From assembly GCF_045291395.1 (NCBI RefSeq), contig NZ_CP152342.1, forward strand, positions 4,650,001 through 4,714,000: 64,000 nt of DNA, written 5' to 3'. Within the stretch, counting starts at the first letter, position 1. The number at the start of each line of letters is the position of its first letter. Source of the DNA: MR-S7 sp000400995 (GTDB lineage Bacteria; Pseudomonadota; Gammaproteobacteria; Burkholderiales; Burkholderiaceae_C). The notes under the pieces are model-generated. The model was not told the origin of the DNA, made no database searches, and saw only the letters and a list, made by a program, of their open reading frames with translations. Below, one piece after another: positions 19,541 to 28,261 of this stretch. Both the position numbers and the translations under genes were made by a program.

Positions 19541-20462
19541 TCTCCCGGGCGATCTGGACGAAGGCCTCGATGGTTTCCGAGTACAGGTCCTTGTTCCAGA
19601 CGACGCCCACCGCGCCGAACCGGATCACGCGGTCGATGGCCACCTTGTGCACCATCGCGTGCGCCGACTGGTAGCGCGTCATCTCTTCCGAGCACACGCC
19701 GATGTAGTTGCCGCTGTGCAGCAGCGTCAGCAGCGTGGTGATGGCGGCGGTCTCCACCTTGGGCTGCAGCCAGGGGGCGCCCGCGTCGATCAGGGCCGAG
19801 TCCCACTGGCCGCGCATGGTCGTGCCCTTGGGCGGCACGATCCACTGCTCGTGCACCAGCGAGCCCAGCGGGTGCAGGCCGGTGTCGCCCCAGAGCGGGC
19901 TGCCCCGGCCGACGACCACGCAGATGTCATCCTCGAAGAGGGTCTCGTACTGCAGGCCCGAGTGGTAGGTGCGCGCGTCGATGGTGCCGAGCACCACGTC
20001 CAGGTCCCGGCGCGCCAGGCGCTCCAGCAGCGTTCCCACGGGCTGCTCGGTCACGGTGACGGACACCTCCGGGTGCAGGCGCTGGAAATGCGTGACCGCC
20101 ATGGGCAGCACCCGCGCCACGCCGGACCACACGCTGCCCACGTGCAGGCGCGTGGTCTTGCCCCGGGCGGAGGCGTTCAGCGCCTGGCCCGCGCGGGACA
20201 CGTCGCCCAGCACGCTGATCGCCAGCCGCTTCATCAGCTGGCCCGCGGGCGTCAGCTCCAGCCGGCGCCCGCCGCGCACCACCAGCGGCGCGCCGACCAG
20301 GCTTTCCATCTCGGCCAGCCAGTGCGACATGGCCGACTGCGTCATGTGCAGCCGCACGGCGGCCTCGGTCAGGGTGCCGGCCTGCTCCAGCACCAGCAGC
20401 GACTCCAGGTGCCGCACCTTGAGCCGGCGCGCCCAGGTGAATCCGTCCGCCAGATCGCTCAT
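19497..20462 (-). CDS. LysR family transcriptional regulator
   Basis: A 321-residue regulator with the N-terminal helix-turn-helix (LKVRHLESLLVLEQAGTLTE, then MTQSAMSHWLAEMES) and the substrate-binding core (TRLHVGSVWSGVARVLPMAV onward). The ATG at 20462 is chosen over a TTG two codons upstream. It is divergent from a Bug receptor and a CocE-like hydrolase across a 186-bp AT-richer gap, the normal layout for a LysR gene and its target. Its C-terminal coding region overlaps the Nudix gene tail. Confidence 0.88.
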   Translation of the reverse strand: MSDLADGFTWARRLKVRHLESLLVLEQAGTLTEAAVRLHMTQSAMSHWLAEMESLVGAPLVVRGGRRLELTPAGQLMKRLAISVLGDVSRAGQALNASARGKTTRLHVGSVWSGVARVLPMAVTHFQRLHPEVSVTVTEQPVGTLLERLARRDLDVVLGTIDARTYHSGLQYETLFEDDICVVVGRGSPLWGDTGLHPLGSLVHEQWIVPPKGTTMRGQWDSALIDAGAPWLQPKVETAAITTLLTLLHSGNYIGVCSEEMTRYQSAHAMVHKVAIDRVIRFGAVGVVWNKDLYSETIEAFVQIAREISRPGGTGPAAAAR

Positions 20463-20648
20463 GAGCAAAACCTAATACCAGCAGCAATTAATTTCAGTGG
20501 CCCCGCGCAGGGACAGTGGAAATAATGGGCCATATGTCTCCGGCTGCGGCCGGAGCCGCGGCAAGTATTTTCGTGATGGGTATTTCTAAATTCCGGGCGA
20601 ATACCGTGCGGCGGTTATGTGCGAATCATTTTGATAAAGGCAAGGAAT

Positions 20649-21626
20649 ATGGAGAACAAGGGGATTCAGCGCCGCGCGCTCGTCATGCTCGCGGCCGCCG
20701 CCGGGGTGCACCAGGCCTGGGCACAGGACTATCCGTCGCGCCCCATCCGGCTGGTGATCCCGCAGGGGCCGGGCTCGGGCGCGGATGCCACGGGCCGCCA
20801 GCTCGCGGATTTTCTCTCGAAACACCTGAATGCGTCGGTGGTCGTCGATAACAAGCCGGGCGCCAATGGCATTTTGGCATCGTCCATCGTCGCCAAGGAA
20901 AAGCCCGACGGATATTCCATTTTCCTCACCAGCGTTTCCCTGGCGAGTTTCAACCAGCACCTCTACAAGAAGGTGCCGTACGACGCGCTCAACGACTTCA
21001 CCTACATCGCGCCCGTCGCGGACGCGAGCTTCATGGTGGTCGCCAGCAAGCAAAGCGGCATCCGCAGCTGGGCGGACTTCGTGAAGAAGGCCCAGGCGGA
21101 ACCCGGGCGGCTGACCTACGCCAGCGGCGGCCTGGGCAATTCCACGCACCTGTACATGGAGAAGATCGCCCGCGACCTGAAGCTGGACCTGCGCCACATT
21201 CCCTACAAGGGCTCCGGCCCGGCGCTGATGTCCGTCGTCTCCGGCGAGACCGACCTGATGTGCGTCACCACGGTCACCGCCCTGCCGCAGTACGAGGCCG
21301 GCACCGTGGTCGCGCTCGCGCAGTCGGGCGACAGCCGCTCCAGCCGCATGCCCGCGATTCCGCTGGTCAAGGAGCTGGCGCCGCAGATGCCCGCGCTGCC
21401 CGGCTGGTACGCGCTGGTGGGCCCGGCGGGCCTGCCGGCCGACGTGGTCAGGAAGCTCTCCGGCGCCGTGATGGCCTTCCTGGACGACGAGACGAACAAG
21501 CGGCGGCTGAACGAGCAGTTCCTGTTCCCCATCCCCGGCACCAGCGAGCAGATCAAGGCGCGTGCCGTGCAGGAGGCCAAGGTCTGGGGCGAGCTGATCA
21601 AGTCCCTCAACATCAGCCTGGACTGA
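20649..21626 (+). CDS. Bug (TctC) family periplasmic solute-binding receptor
   Basis: A 325-residue receptor from ATG 20649 (AAGGCAAGGAAT upstream). The leader MENKGIQRRALVMLAAAAGV has adjacent arginines and ends at AWAQDYPSRPIRLVIPQGPG. VVDNKPGANGILASSIVAKE and HIPYKGSGPALMSVVSGETD are the usual Bug landmarks. It precedes a CocE/S15-type hydrolase by 3 bp and is divergent from a LysR gene, so the three form one catabolic module. The ligand may be an ester or amide related to the hydrolase substrate; this is inference. Confidence 0.9.
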   Translation: MENKGIQRRALVMLAAAAGVHQAWAQDYPSRPIRLVIPQGPGSGADATGRQLADFLSKHLNASVVVDNKPGANGILASSIVAKEKPDGYSIFLTSVSLASFNQHLYKKVPYDALNDFTYIAPVADASFMVVASKQSGIRSWADFVKKAQAEPGRLTYASGGLGNSTHLYMEKIARDLKLDLRHIPYKGSGPALMSVVSGETDLMCVTTVTALPQYEAGTVVALAQSGDSRSSRMPAIPLVKELAPQMPALPGWYALVGPAGLPADVVRKLSGAVMAFLDDETNKRRLNEQFLFPIPGTSEQIKARAVQEAKVWGELIKSLNISLD

Positions 21627-21629
21627 CCC

Positions 21630-23480
21630 ATGTCCGACCACGACACGAACGGCCAGGCCTGGGTGGTGCCGCCGAGCGAATACGCCGCTCGGCGCCCAGC
21701 GCGCTGGGCGACGGGCGCGCCGCGCTCGCAGTACCTGACGATGCCCGACGGCTGCCGGCTGGCGCTGGACTGGTACCTGCCCGAGGGCAGCGGCGCCGCC
21801 GCGCCGCCCCCCTCGTTCCCGGTGATCGCCGTCATGACGCCGTACTACCGGCGCTTCCAGGTGAGCGCGCCGGGCGCCGAGCCCGCGCCCAACATCGCCA
21901 TCTATCGCGACTTCTTCGTGCCCCGGGGCTACGCGCTGGTCGTGATGGACGTGCGCGGCAGCGGCGCCAGCTTCGGGCGGCGCGACGCGTTCCGCTCGCC
22001 CACCGAGCGCGGCGACTACCTGGCGCTGGCGCAGTGGATCGCGCAGCAGCCCTGGTGCAACGGCAGCATCGGTGCCACCGGCATTTCCTACCTGGGCGCG
22101 GCCTCGTGCTTCCTGGGCAGCACGGGGCACCCGGCGGTCAAGGCCATCGCGCCGCTGTTCGCGGTGTCCGACACCTACAGCGACCACGTGTTCCCCGGCG
22201 GGATCGCCTGCAAGACCGTCACCGCGCACTACGACGACCTCATCCGCGCGCTGGACTGGGACCGGCGCGACGCGCTCAAGGCCTATGCCTACTTCAGCGA
22301 CCCGCGCTACGCCGGCCCCGCGCCCGTGGACGACGACCCGCAGGGCGCGCTGGTGCGGCAGGCCATCGAGGAGCACCAGGACAGCTTCCTGCTGCGCGAC
22401 ATGGCGCCCGAGATGGCGTTCCGCGAGGAAGGCAGCCTGCACGACCCCGCGCTGCACAGCGGCGCCTGCAGCCCCTACTGGTACCTGAAGGAGGTGGCCG
22501 GCAAGGTGGCGGTGTACTCGGTCTCGGGCTGGTACGACGGCAGCGCCTTCGTGCACGGCTCCGTCTCCCGCTTCCTCACGCTGCGGGGCCCGCACGACCG
22601 CCTGCTGCTGGGGCCGTGGGACCACGGCGCGCGCACCAACGGATCGCCCTGGCGCACGCCCGGGGCCAGCGCGCCGCAGTTCTCCATCCTGTCCGAGGTG
22701 CTGCGCTTCTTCGACCACCACCTGGCGGGGCTGGACACGGGGCTGCAGGCCGAGCAGCCCGTGCACTACTTCTGCACCCATGCCGAGGCATGGCGCGGCA
22801 GCGCCCAGTGGCCGCCGGCCGCCGCGCCCACGCAGTGGCACCTGCAGCCGGGCGGCGCGCTGCGCCCGCAGGCGCTGCAGGAGGCGCAGACCGCCCAGTT
22901 CCAGACCCGGTTCGCCGTGTCCAGCGGGCGCCACACGCGCTTCGAGCGGCTGGCCGCGCAGGCCATCGTGGACTACTACCAGGACTGGGCCGCGCACGAG
23001 GCGCAGATGTGCTCCTTTCTCTCCGACCCGCTGCCGCACGACATGGAGCTGGCGGGGCACCCGCTGCTGGAGCTGAACGTGGCCTGCAGCGAGGGCGACG
23101 GGGCCCTGTTCGCCTACCTGTCCGAGCTGGAAGAGGGCGGCAATCTGGTCTACATCACCGAAGGCTGCCTGCGCCTGGCCCACCGCGCCACGCGCGAGGC
23201 GCCCGAGCGTTACCGCACCGTGTGGCCCTTCCGCGACTTCTCGCGCGCCAGCGCGCGGCGCATGGTGCCCGGGGAGCTGGAAACCGTGCAGATCCCGTTG
23301 CTGCCCATCGGCTGGCGGCTCTCGGCCGGCAGCCGCCTGAAGCTGTCGCTCTCGGGCGCGGACGCCGAGCACTTCCAGCAGGTGCCGCACGGCCGGCCGC
23401 CGCGCTACACGCTGCGGCTCGGTGGGGCCGATGGCTGCGTGCTGCGGCTGCCCGTCGCTGCGGCGGTCACTGGGCCGTGA
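21630..23480 (+). CDS. CocE/NonD (X-Pro dipeptidyl-peptidase S15-like) hydrolase
   Basis: A 616-residue alpha/beta-hydrolase with the CocE layout. The nucleophile elbow is GATGISYLG (Ser153), the Asp is expected in VSGWYDG, and the His in LGPWDHG. An S15-type C-terminal jelly-roll domain runs from about residue 400 on (DPLPHDMELAGHPLLELNVA). No signal peptide is seen, so it is probably cytoplasmic. CocE relatives hydrolyse esters or acyl groups, including cocaine, glutaryl-7-ACA-type amides and alpha-amino acid esters. The gene is translationally close to the Bug receptor and overlaps the convergent Bug gene by 14 bp. Confidence 0.88.
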   Translation: MSDHDTNGQAWVVPPSEYAARRPARWATGAPRSQYLTMPDGCRLALDWYLPEGSGAAAPPPSFPVIAVMTPYYRRFQVSAPGAEPAPNIAIYRDFFVPRGYALVVMDVRGSGASFGRRDAFRSPTERGDYLALAQWIAQQPWCNGSIGATGISYLGAASCFLGSTGHPAVKAIAPLFAVSDTYSDHVFPGGIACKTVTAHYDDLIRALDWDRRDALKAYAYFSDPRYAGPAPVDDDPQGALVRQAIEEHQDSFLLRDMAPEMAFREEGSLHDPALHSGACSPYWYLKEVAGKVAVYSVSGWYDGSAFVHGSVSRFLTLRGPHDRLLLGPWDHGARTNGSPWRTPGASAPQFSILSEVLRFFDHHLAGLDTGLQAEQPVHYFCTHAEAWRGSAQWPPAAAPTQWHLQPGGALRPQALQEAQTAQFQTRFAVSSGRHTRFERLAAQAIVDYYQDWAAHEAQMCSFLSDPLPHDMELAGHPLLELNVACSEGDGALFAYLSELEEGGNLVYITEGCLRLAHRATREAPERYRTVWPFRDFSRASARRMVPGELETVQIPLLPIGWRLSAGSRLKLSLSGADAEHFQQVPHGRPPRYTLRLGGADGCVLRLPVAAAVTGP

Positions 23481-24443
23481 TCTTGCGCTCCTTCACGATC
23501 GCGCCCCACTGGTCGTACTCCTTCTTCATGAAGGTGGCGAACTCCTTGCGCGTCGTGGGGTGGGGCGACAGGCCGTGCTTGTTCAGCGCGTCCTTCACGC
23601 CGGGGTCGTTCAGCACCTTGACGATCTCCACGTTCCAGCGGTCGAGCAGCGGCGCGGGCGTCTTGCCCGAGGCCATGAACGAGTACCAGTTGAGCGCCTC
23701 GAAGCCCGGGAAGCCCGACTCCGCCACCGTGGGGATATTGGGCAGGTAGGCCGGCCGCGTCAGGCCCGTGGTGGCCAGCGGGATCAGCTTGCCCGTCTCC
23801 ACGTGCGGCATGGCCGTGGGCGGCGCGGCGAAGTAGCTGGTCACGCGCTCGCCCAGCAGGTCCTGCAGCGCGGGCGCGCCGCCTTTGTAGGGCACGTGCA
23901 CCATGTCGATGCCCGCGCGCTGGTTGAACAGCTCGCCCGCCAGGTGCGAGGCCGAGCCCGCGCCGGTCGAGGCGAAATCCACGCTGCCGGGCTTCTTCTT
24001 GGACAACTGCACGAACTCGGCCAGCGTCTTCGCGCCCGCGCCCTTGTGGACCACGAGCACGTTGGGGAAGTACACGCCGCCGGAGATGGGCGCCAGGTCC
24101 TTGAACGGGTCGTAGGCCAGCTTCATGAGGTGCGGCGCGATGGTCAGCGGCCCCACGGAGCCCAGCAGCAGCACCGTGCCGTCGGCCACGCCGGCGGCCA
24201 CCTGCTGGTGGGCGATGTTGCCGCCAGCCCCGCCTTTGTTCTCCACCACCACGGACTGGCCGATGTTCTCGCCGAGCTTCTTGGCGATCAGGCGCGCCGC
24301 CGCATCGGCCGCGCCGCCGGCCGCGAAGCCGACGACCAGCGTGACGGGCTTGGCCGGGGGAAGTCCTGGGCCATCGCCGGGCCGGCGAAGGCCAGGGAAG
24401 CGGCCGCCGCAGCGGCGGCCTGGATCAGGGTGCGTTTTTTCAT
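23467..24443 (-). CDS. Bug (TctC) family receptor, frameshifted at 24356-24360
   Basis: The N-terminus is intact from ATG 24443 (AAGGAG at a good distance): MKKRTLIQAAAAAAASLAFA, then GPAMAQDFP. After that the frame is lost. The other frame continues with AKPVTLVVGFAAGGAADAAA, VVENKGGAGGNIAHQQVAAG and HVPYKGGAPALQDLLGE to the end at 23467. Adding one C to the C5 run (G5 on the plus strand, 24356-24360) gives a normal 325-residue receptor. It lies 3' of tcuAB on the same strand and probably binds the tricarboxylate or other acid those enzymes use. As sequenced, neither piece is a working receptor. Confidence 0.85.
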
Positions 24444-24483
24444 CGTGAGGCTCCTTCGCGGACGTTTTAAGTGAAATCGGGCT

Positions 24484-24516
24484 CTAGCGCATAGAGGGCA
24501 AGCGCTAGCAGCTATC
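24484..24516 (-). repeat. Dispersed palindromic repeat, copy R3
   Basis: The reverse strand reads GATAGCTGCTAGCGCTTGCC, loop, GCGCTAGAG. CTAGCGC (24484-24490) and GCGCTAG (24502-24508) form the stem. It fills the gap between tcuB and the Bug gene, so any hairpin would act inside that operon. Confidence 0.75.
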
Positions 24517-24529
24517 TTTTTGAGATGGC

Positions 24530-25702
24530 TCAGTCGCTGCCCAGGCCGATGGGGTTGGGCTGGCGCCGCTCGGTGTGGTGGCGCAGCAGCGCCGCCGTGC
24601 GGAAGATGCCGTGGGCGAACTTGCCGTAGGGCAGCGTGGCGAACAGCGCCATCACCGCGCCCAGGTGCAGGCACAGCAGCAGCGCCATGGCGCCGGTGCC
24701 GCGCGCGGCCCACAGGGCCAGGCCGCTGGTGGCGATGAGGAACAGCAGCGCGATGAAGCCCCGGTCCATGGGCTTTTGCGCCGCGTCGCCGTGGGCCGGG
24801 TCGCGGCGCAGGTTGAGGCGCCACAGGCCCGCCGTGCCGATGGTGAGCATCACGCCGCCCACCGCGCCCAGCAGCTTCGGCAGGCTGGGCAGGTCGTAGG
24901 GCGCGGGCAGGTCGAACAGGTAGTGGTAGAGCGTCGCCACGCTGGTCGCCGCGAAGCACAGCAGAAAGCCGTAGAACGTCAGGTGGTGGCAGCGGCGGCG
25001 CGAGAGGGTGTAGGCGTCGTCCTCGTTGGGGCAGCCGTCGCCGTGGCCGCCGTCGAGGTATTTGAGCCGCAGCACGTCGTGCGTGGCCTCCACCGAGGCG
25101 GGGGCCTGCAGCGGCGCGCCGCTGGTCACGGGCGTGATGTCGCGCCAGAAGCGCCGCACGCCCAGCGCCAGCGCGAGCACGGCGAACAGGAACACCGGCG
25201 CGAACAGGCCCACGAGCAGGTTGTGCGGGAACAGGGCGTAGAAGTCGGCGCCCGGCGCGCTCCAGAGCGAGCCTTTCAGCGCCACGGCCAGCACGAGGAA
25301 CAGCGCCAGCCCGGCCGCCAGCGCGAGCGAGAGCGTGAGGCCGTTGCGCTTGTACAACTGTCCCAGGGCGGGTGGCCAGGCGTAGTCGTGGTAGGTCTGG
25401 CCGCGCACCTGGGCCATGGCCTGCGGCACGTTGACCGCGAATTCGTGCGGCGGCGCGTACTGGCAGGCGTGCAGGCAGGCGCCGCAGTTGTGGCACAGGT
25501 TGGCCAGGAAGTGCACGTCGGCCTTGGGGAATTCGAGCCGGCGCGTCATTGCGGGGAACACGGCGCAAAAACCCTCGCAGTAGCGGCAGGCGTTGCAGAT
25601 CTGGAGCTGGCGGGCCACCTCGGCCTCGGCGGCCGAGGGTGCCGCCATCTCGCCCATCGCCAGGGCCCGGGCGTCGCGGGCAAGGGCCTCAAGCGTTTGC
25701 AT
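24530..25702 (-). CDS. tcuB: Tricarballylate utilisation protein TcuB (CitB), Fe-S membrane electron carrier
   Basis: A 390-residue protein. The N-terminal half has two 4Fe-4S motifs, CNACRYCEGFCAVFP (about 35-49) and CHNCGACLHACQYAPP (about 70-85). About six membrane segments follow (for example LALAAGLALFLVLAVAL and LLVGLFAPVFLFAVLALAL), ending in a short tail. In Salmonella, TcuB reoxidises the FADH2 of TcuA and passes electrons to the quinone pool. Its ATG overlaps the tcuA stop by 14 bp, so the two are coupled. Confidence 0.92.
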   Translation of the reverse strand: MQTLEALARDARALAMGEMAAPSAAEAEVARQLQICNACRYCEGFCAVFPAMTRRLEFPKADVHFLANLCHNCGACLHACQYAPPHEFAVNVPQAMAQVRGQTYHDYAWPPALGQLYKRNGLTLSLALAAGLALFLVLAVALKGSLWSAPGADFYALFPHNLLVGLFAPVFLFAVLALALGVRRFWRDITPVTSGAPLQAPASVEATHDVLRLKYLDGGHGDGCPNEDDAYTLSRRRCHHLTFYGFLLCFAATSVATLYHYLFDLPAPYDLPSLPKLLGAVGGVMLTIGTAGLWRLNLRRDPAHGDAAQKPMDRGFIALLFLIATSGLALWAARGTGAMALLLCLHLGAVMALFATLPYGKFAHGIFRTAALLRHHTERRQPNPIGLGSD

Positions 25703-27143
25703 GTTGTGCTTCCATTTCGGTAGCTACCAGCGCTTGCAGGGTCTGCGCTGGAGCCTGTTTCGATGCCAATGCCGCGTTGGCGCCCGCGATGCGGCCGAAG
25801 GCCGTGCCGATACTCATGCCCACGCCGGCGGTGTAGCCCTTGCCGAGCACGTTGCCGGCCATCATTTCGCCGGCCACGAACAGGTTGGGGCTGGCCGCGC
25901 CTTTGAATCGCACGGCGGCCGTGTCGTCGGTCTCCAGGCCCAGGTAGGTGAAGGTGACGCCGGGCTTGAGCGCGTAGCCGTAGAAGGGCGCCGTGTCGAT
26001 GGGGCGTGCCCAGTGCGTCTTGGCGGGCGTCACGCCCTCGGTATGGCAGTCGTCCAGCGCGGTGTGGTCGAAGGTGCCCACGCGGCAGGCGGCGTTGTAG
26101 CTGTCCAGCGTGCGCATGAAGGTCTCGACCGGCAGGCCGAGCTTCTGTGCGAGTTCGGGCAGGGTGTCGGCCTTGACGCCCGGGAACACGGGCGGCATGA
26201 AGCGGCCGATGGCCTTGCTGTCGATGATGGAGTAGCCGATCTGCCCGGGCTGCTGCGCCACCAGGCGCCCCCAGATCGCGTAGCGCTTGGGCCAGAAGTC
26301 CTCGCCCTCGTCGTAGAAGCGCTCGGCGTCGCGGTTCACCACCACGCCGAGCGACACGCAGTCGATGCGCGTGCAGATGCCGCCGTCGTAGAGCGGCGCG
26401 CGCGCGTCGATGGCCACCATGTGCGCCTGTGTGGGGTCGCCGATGCGGTCGGCGCCGTGGTCACCCAGCAGGTGGCGCAGCAGCACGCCCTGGTTGAAGG
26501 CCGTGCCGCGGATCAGGAAGTTGTCCGAGGGCCACTCGCCGCGCGCGTTCTGGCCCCAGGCCTCGCGCAGCCAGTCGCGGTTGGATTCGAAGCCGCCGGC
26601 CGCGAGCACGCAGGTCCTGGCCGTGATGCGCTCGCCGCCCTGGAGGTGCGCGGCGACGAAGCGGCCGTTGTCGATCTCGATGCGCTCCACGGGGGCTTCG
26701 TAGCGCACCTGCACGCCGAGGGCTTCGGCGCTGCGGTAGTAGGCATTGACCAGCGCCTTGCCGCCGCCCATGAAGAAGGCGTTGGTGCGCGCCACGTGCA
26801 GCGCGCCCGACAGCGGCGGCTGGAAGCGCACGCCGTGCCGCCGCATCCAGGTGCGGCAGGCCGAGGAATGGCGGATCACCAGGCGCGCGAGGTGTTCGTT
26901 GGTGATGCCGCCGGTGACTTTCAGCAGGTCCTGCCAGAACTCCTCTTCGGGATAGGCCTCGACCAGCACGTCCTGCGGCGCGTCGTGCATGCAGCGCAGG
27001 TTGCGCGTGTGGGCGGAATTGCCGCCGCGCCAGGCGCGCGGCGCGGATTCGAGCAGCAGCACGCTGGCGCCGGCCTCGCGCGCCATGAGCGCTGCGCACA
27101 GGGCCGCGTTGCCGCCGCCGATGACCAGGACATCGGGGTCCAT
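25689..27143 (-). CDS. tcuA: FAD-dependent tricarballylate dehydrogenase TcuA
   Basis: A 484-residue flavoprotein from ATG 27143. The Rossmann FAD motif VLVIGGGNAALCAALMAREA is at residues 5-25, GGNSAHTRNLRCMHDAPQDV matches the TcuA family substrate region, and the C-terminus has GEMMAGNVLGKGYTAGVG for the second FAD contact. It oxidises tricarballylate to cis-aconitate, which enters the TCA cycle. An upstream TTG at 27197 would add a tail with no family support. The last residues (AQTLQALVATE) are encoded inside a dispersed repeat. Confidence 0.92.
   Translation of the reverse strand: MDPDVLVIGGGNAALCAALMAREAGASVLLLESAPRAWRGGNSAHTRNLRCMHDAPQDVLVEAYPEEEFWQDLLKVTGGITNEHLARLVIRHSSACRTWMRRHGVRFQPPLSGALHVARTNAFFMGGGKALVNAYYRSAEALGVQVRYEAPVERIEIDNGRFVAAHLQGGERITARTCVLAAGGFESNRDWLREAWGQNARGEWPSDNFLIRGTAFNQGVLLRHLLGDHGADRIGDPTQAHMVAIDARAPLYDGGICTRIDCVSLGVVVNRDAERFYDEGEDFWPKRYAIWGRLVAQQPGQIGYSIIDSKAIGRFMPPVFPGVKADTLPELAQKLGLPVETFMRTLDSYNAACRVGTFDHTALDDCHTEGVTPAKTHWARPIDTAPFYGYALKPGVTFTYLGLETDDTAAVRFKGAASPNLFVAGEMMAGNVLGKGYTAGVGMSIGTAFGRIAGANAALASKQAPAQTLQALVATEMEAQHANA
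25721..25755 (+). repeat. Dispersed palindromic repeat, copy R4 (inside tcuA 3' end)
   Basis: TAGCTACCAGCGCTTGCAGG followed by GTCTGCGCTGGAGCCTG matches the repeat pattern with some decay. Unlike the others it is translated: on the minus strand it codes part of the TcuA tail just before the tcuB start region. Confidence 0.55.
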
Positions 27144-27214
27144 GGGCTCTCCTAGGTTTCGTGGGGGATCGGGGTGGCGCGACTGTAGGCAGCGCACCCG
27201 CGCGCGTGCAGCGG

Positions 27215-27230
27215 CCCCCGGTCATGGGGG
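27215..27230. promoter_or_regulatory. Small palindrome in the tcuA upstream region
   Basis: CCCCCGGTCATGGGGG is a 16-bp dyad with a 6-bp centre, in the 131-bp gap between the LysR gene and tcuA. On the minus strand GTGATACCCCCATGACC could contain a LysR T-N11-A box. The call rests on position and symmetry only. Confidence 0.3.
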
Positions 27231-27274
27231 TATCACGAAGACTGATGGCTACGGGGCCGGAGGCGGCCCAGCGA

Positions 27275-28246
27275 TCAGTTCGGCGCGGGGATGAGCGTGG
27301 TGCCCACCCACTGGCCGGCCTCGACCAGCGCGCGCACGCAGTCGGCCAGTACCACGCGCGCGGCCAGCGCGGCGGGCGAAAGCTCGTCGTCCGACAGACT
27401 GCACAGCAGGTTCACGCGCCGGGCTGGCTCGCCCTCCAGGCGCGCGGCGCGAAAGCGCTGGGCCGCGTCCGGGTAGCGGCCCATGGCGGCCCAGGGCTGC
27501 AGCGTGGAGCCCAGGCCCGCGTCCACGGCGGCCATCACCATGGCGAGCGAATCCACCTCCAGCACCACGCGCGGCGCCACGCGGGCGCGGGCGAAGGCGG
27601 TGTCCAGCGTGCTGCGCAGGCCGTGGGGCCCGGTGGGCAGGATCAGCGGCTCGTCGGCCAGATCCTGCGCGGTCACGGTGGCCGGCAGGGCCGGCGCGCC
27701 GTGGCCGCGGATCAGGAACAGGTCTTCCTCCAGCAGCGGCAGGATCTCCCAGTGCCGCCCGCCGCCGGTACGCCCGCCGCCGGTCTGCCCGCCGGGGTGC
27801 AGCCGAGTGTCGAACAGCACGGCCAGGTCCAGCTCGCGCGCGTTGAGCATGGCCGTGAGGTGGCCGGACATGCCCTCGACCATGTGCAGCCGCACGTCCG
27901 GATAGCGCTCGCGCATCGCGCGCATCAGCGGGAGGCCCAGCACCGCCGAGGTGGTGGGCGCCAGCCCCACGCTCACGCTGCCCGACAGCCGCGCCTGCTG
28001 GGCCGCGCGCACGGCCTGCTCGGCATGGCGCAGCGTCAGCTGCGCCTCGCGGTAGAAGGCCACGCCGGCCTCGGTGGGCGCCACGCCGCGCGGCGTGCGG
28101 TGCAGCAGGCGCGTGGCCAGCTCGCCCTCCAGCCGCGTGATCTGCTGGCTCAGGGCGGACTGCACCATGTCCAGCTCCAGCGCCGCGCGGCTCATGGAGC
28201 CGCGTTCGACGACGTGGACGAAGTAGCGCAGCTGTCGCAGTTCCAT
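27275..28246 (-). CDS. LysR family regulator, probably of tcuAB (TcuR-like)
   Basis: A 323-residue LysR protein. MELRQLRYFVHVVERGSMSR and DMVQSALSQQITRLEGELAT form the DNA-binding part; the effector core begins SGSVSVGLAPTTSAVLG. The Nac/Cbl-like start, and the location directly upstream of tcuA on the same strand, fit TcuR, which activates tcu genes with tricarballylate. A small Gly/Thr/Arg repeat (GGQTGGGRTGGGRH, about 160-173), coded by two near-identical 14-bp units, inserts into a surface loop of the core. The IclR gene lies 16 bp upstream. Confidence 0.85.
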   Translation of the reverse strand: MELRQLRYFVHVVERGSMSRAALELDMVQSALSQQITRLEGELATRLLHRTPRGVAPTEAGVAFYREAQLTLRHAEQAVRAAQQARLSGSVSVGLAPTTSAVLGLPLMRAMRERYPDVRLHMVEGMSGHLTAMLNARELDLAVLFDTRLHPGGQTGGGRTGGGRHWEILPLLEEDLFLIRGHGAPALPATVTAQDLADEPLILPTGPHGLRSTLDTAFARARVAPRVVLEVDSLAMVMAAVDAGLGSTLQPWAAMGRYPDAAQRFRAARLEGEPARRVNLLCSLSDDELSPAALAARVVLADCVRALVEAGQWVGTTLIPAPN

Positions 28247-28261
28247 GGTGTTCTTCCCGAA

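Noticed and set aside
20586..23390. A 934-codon minus-strand frame opposite the Bug and CocE genes
   Set aside because: Antisense shadow with no recognisable domain; both plus-strand genes have signal peptide or catalytic motifs.
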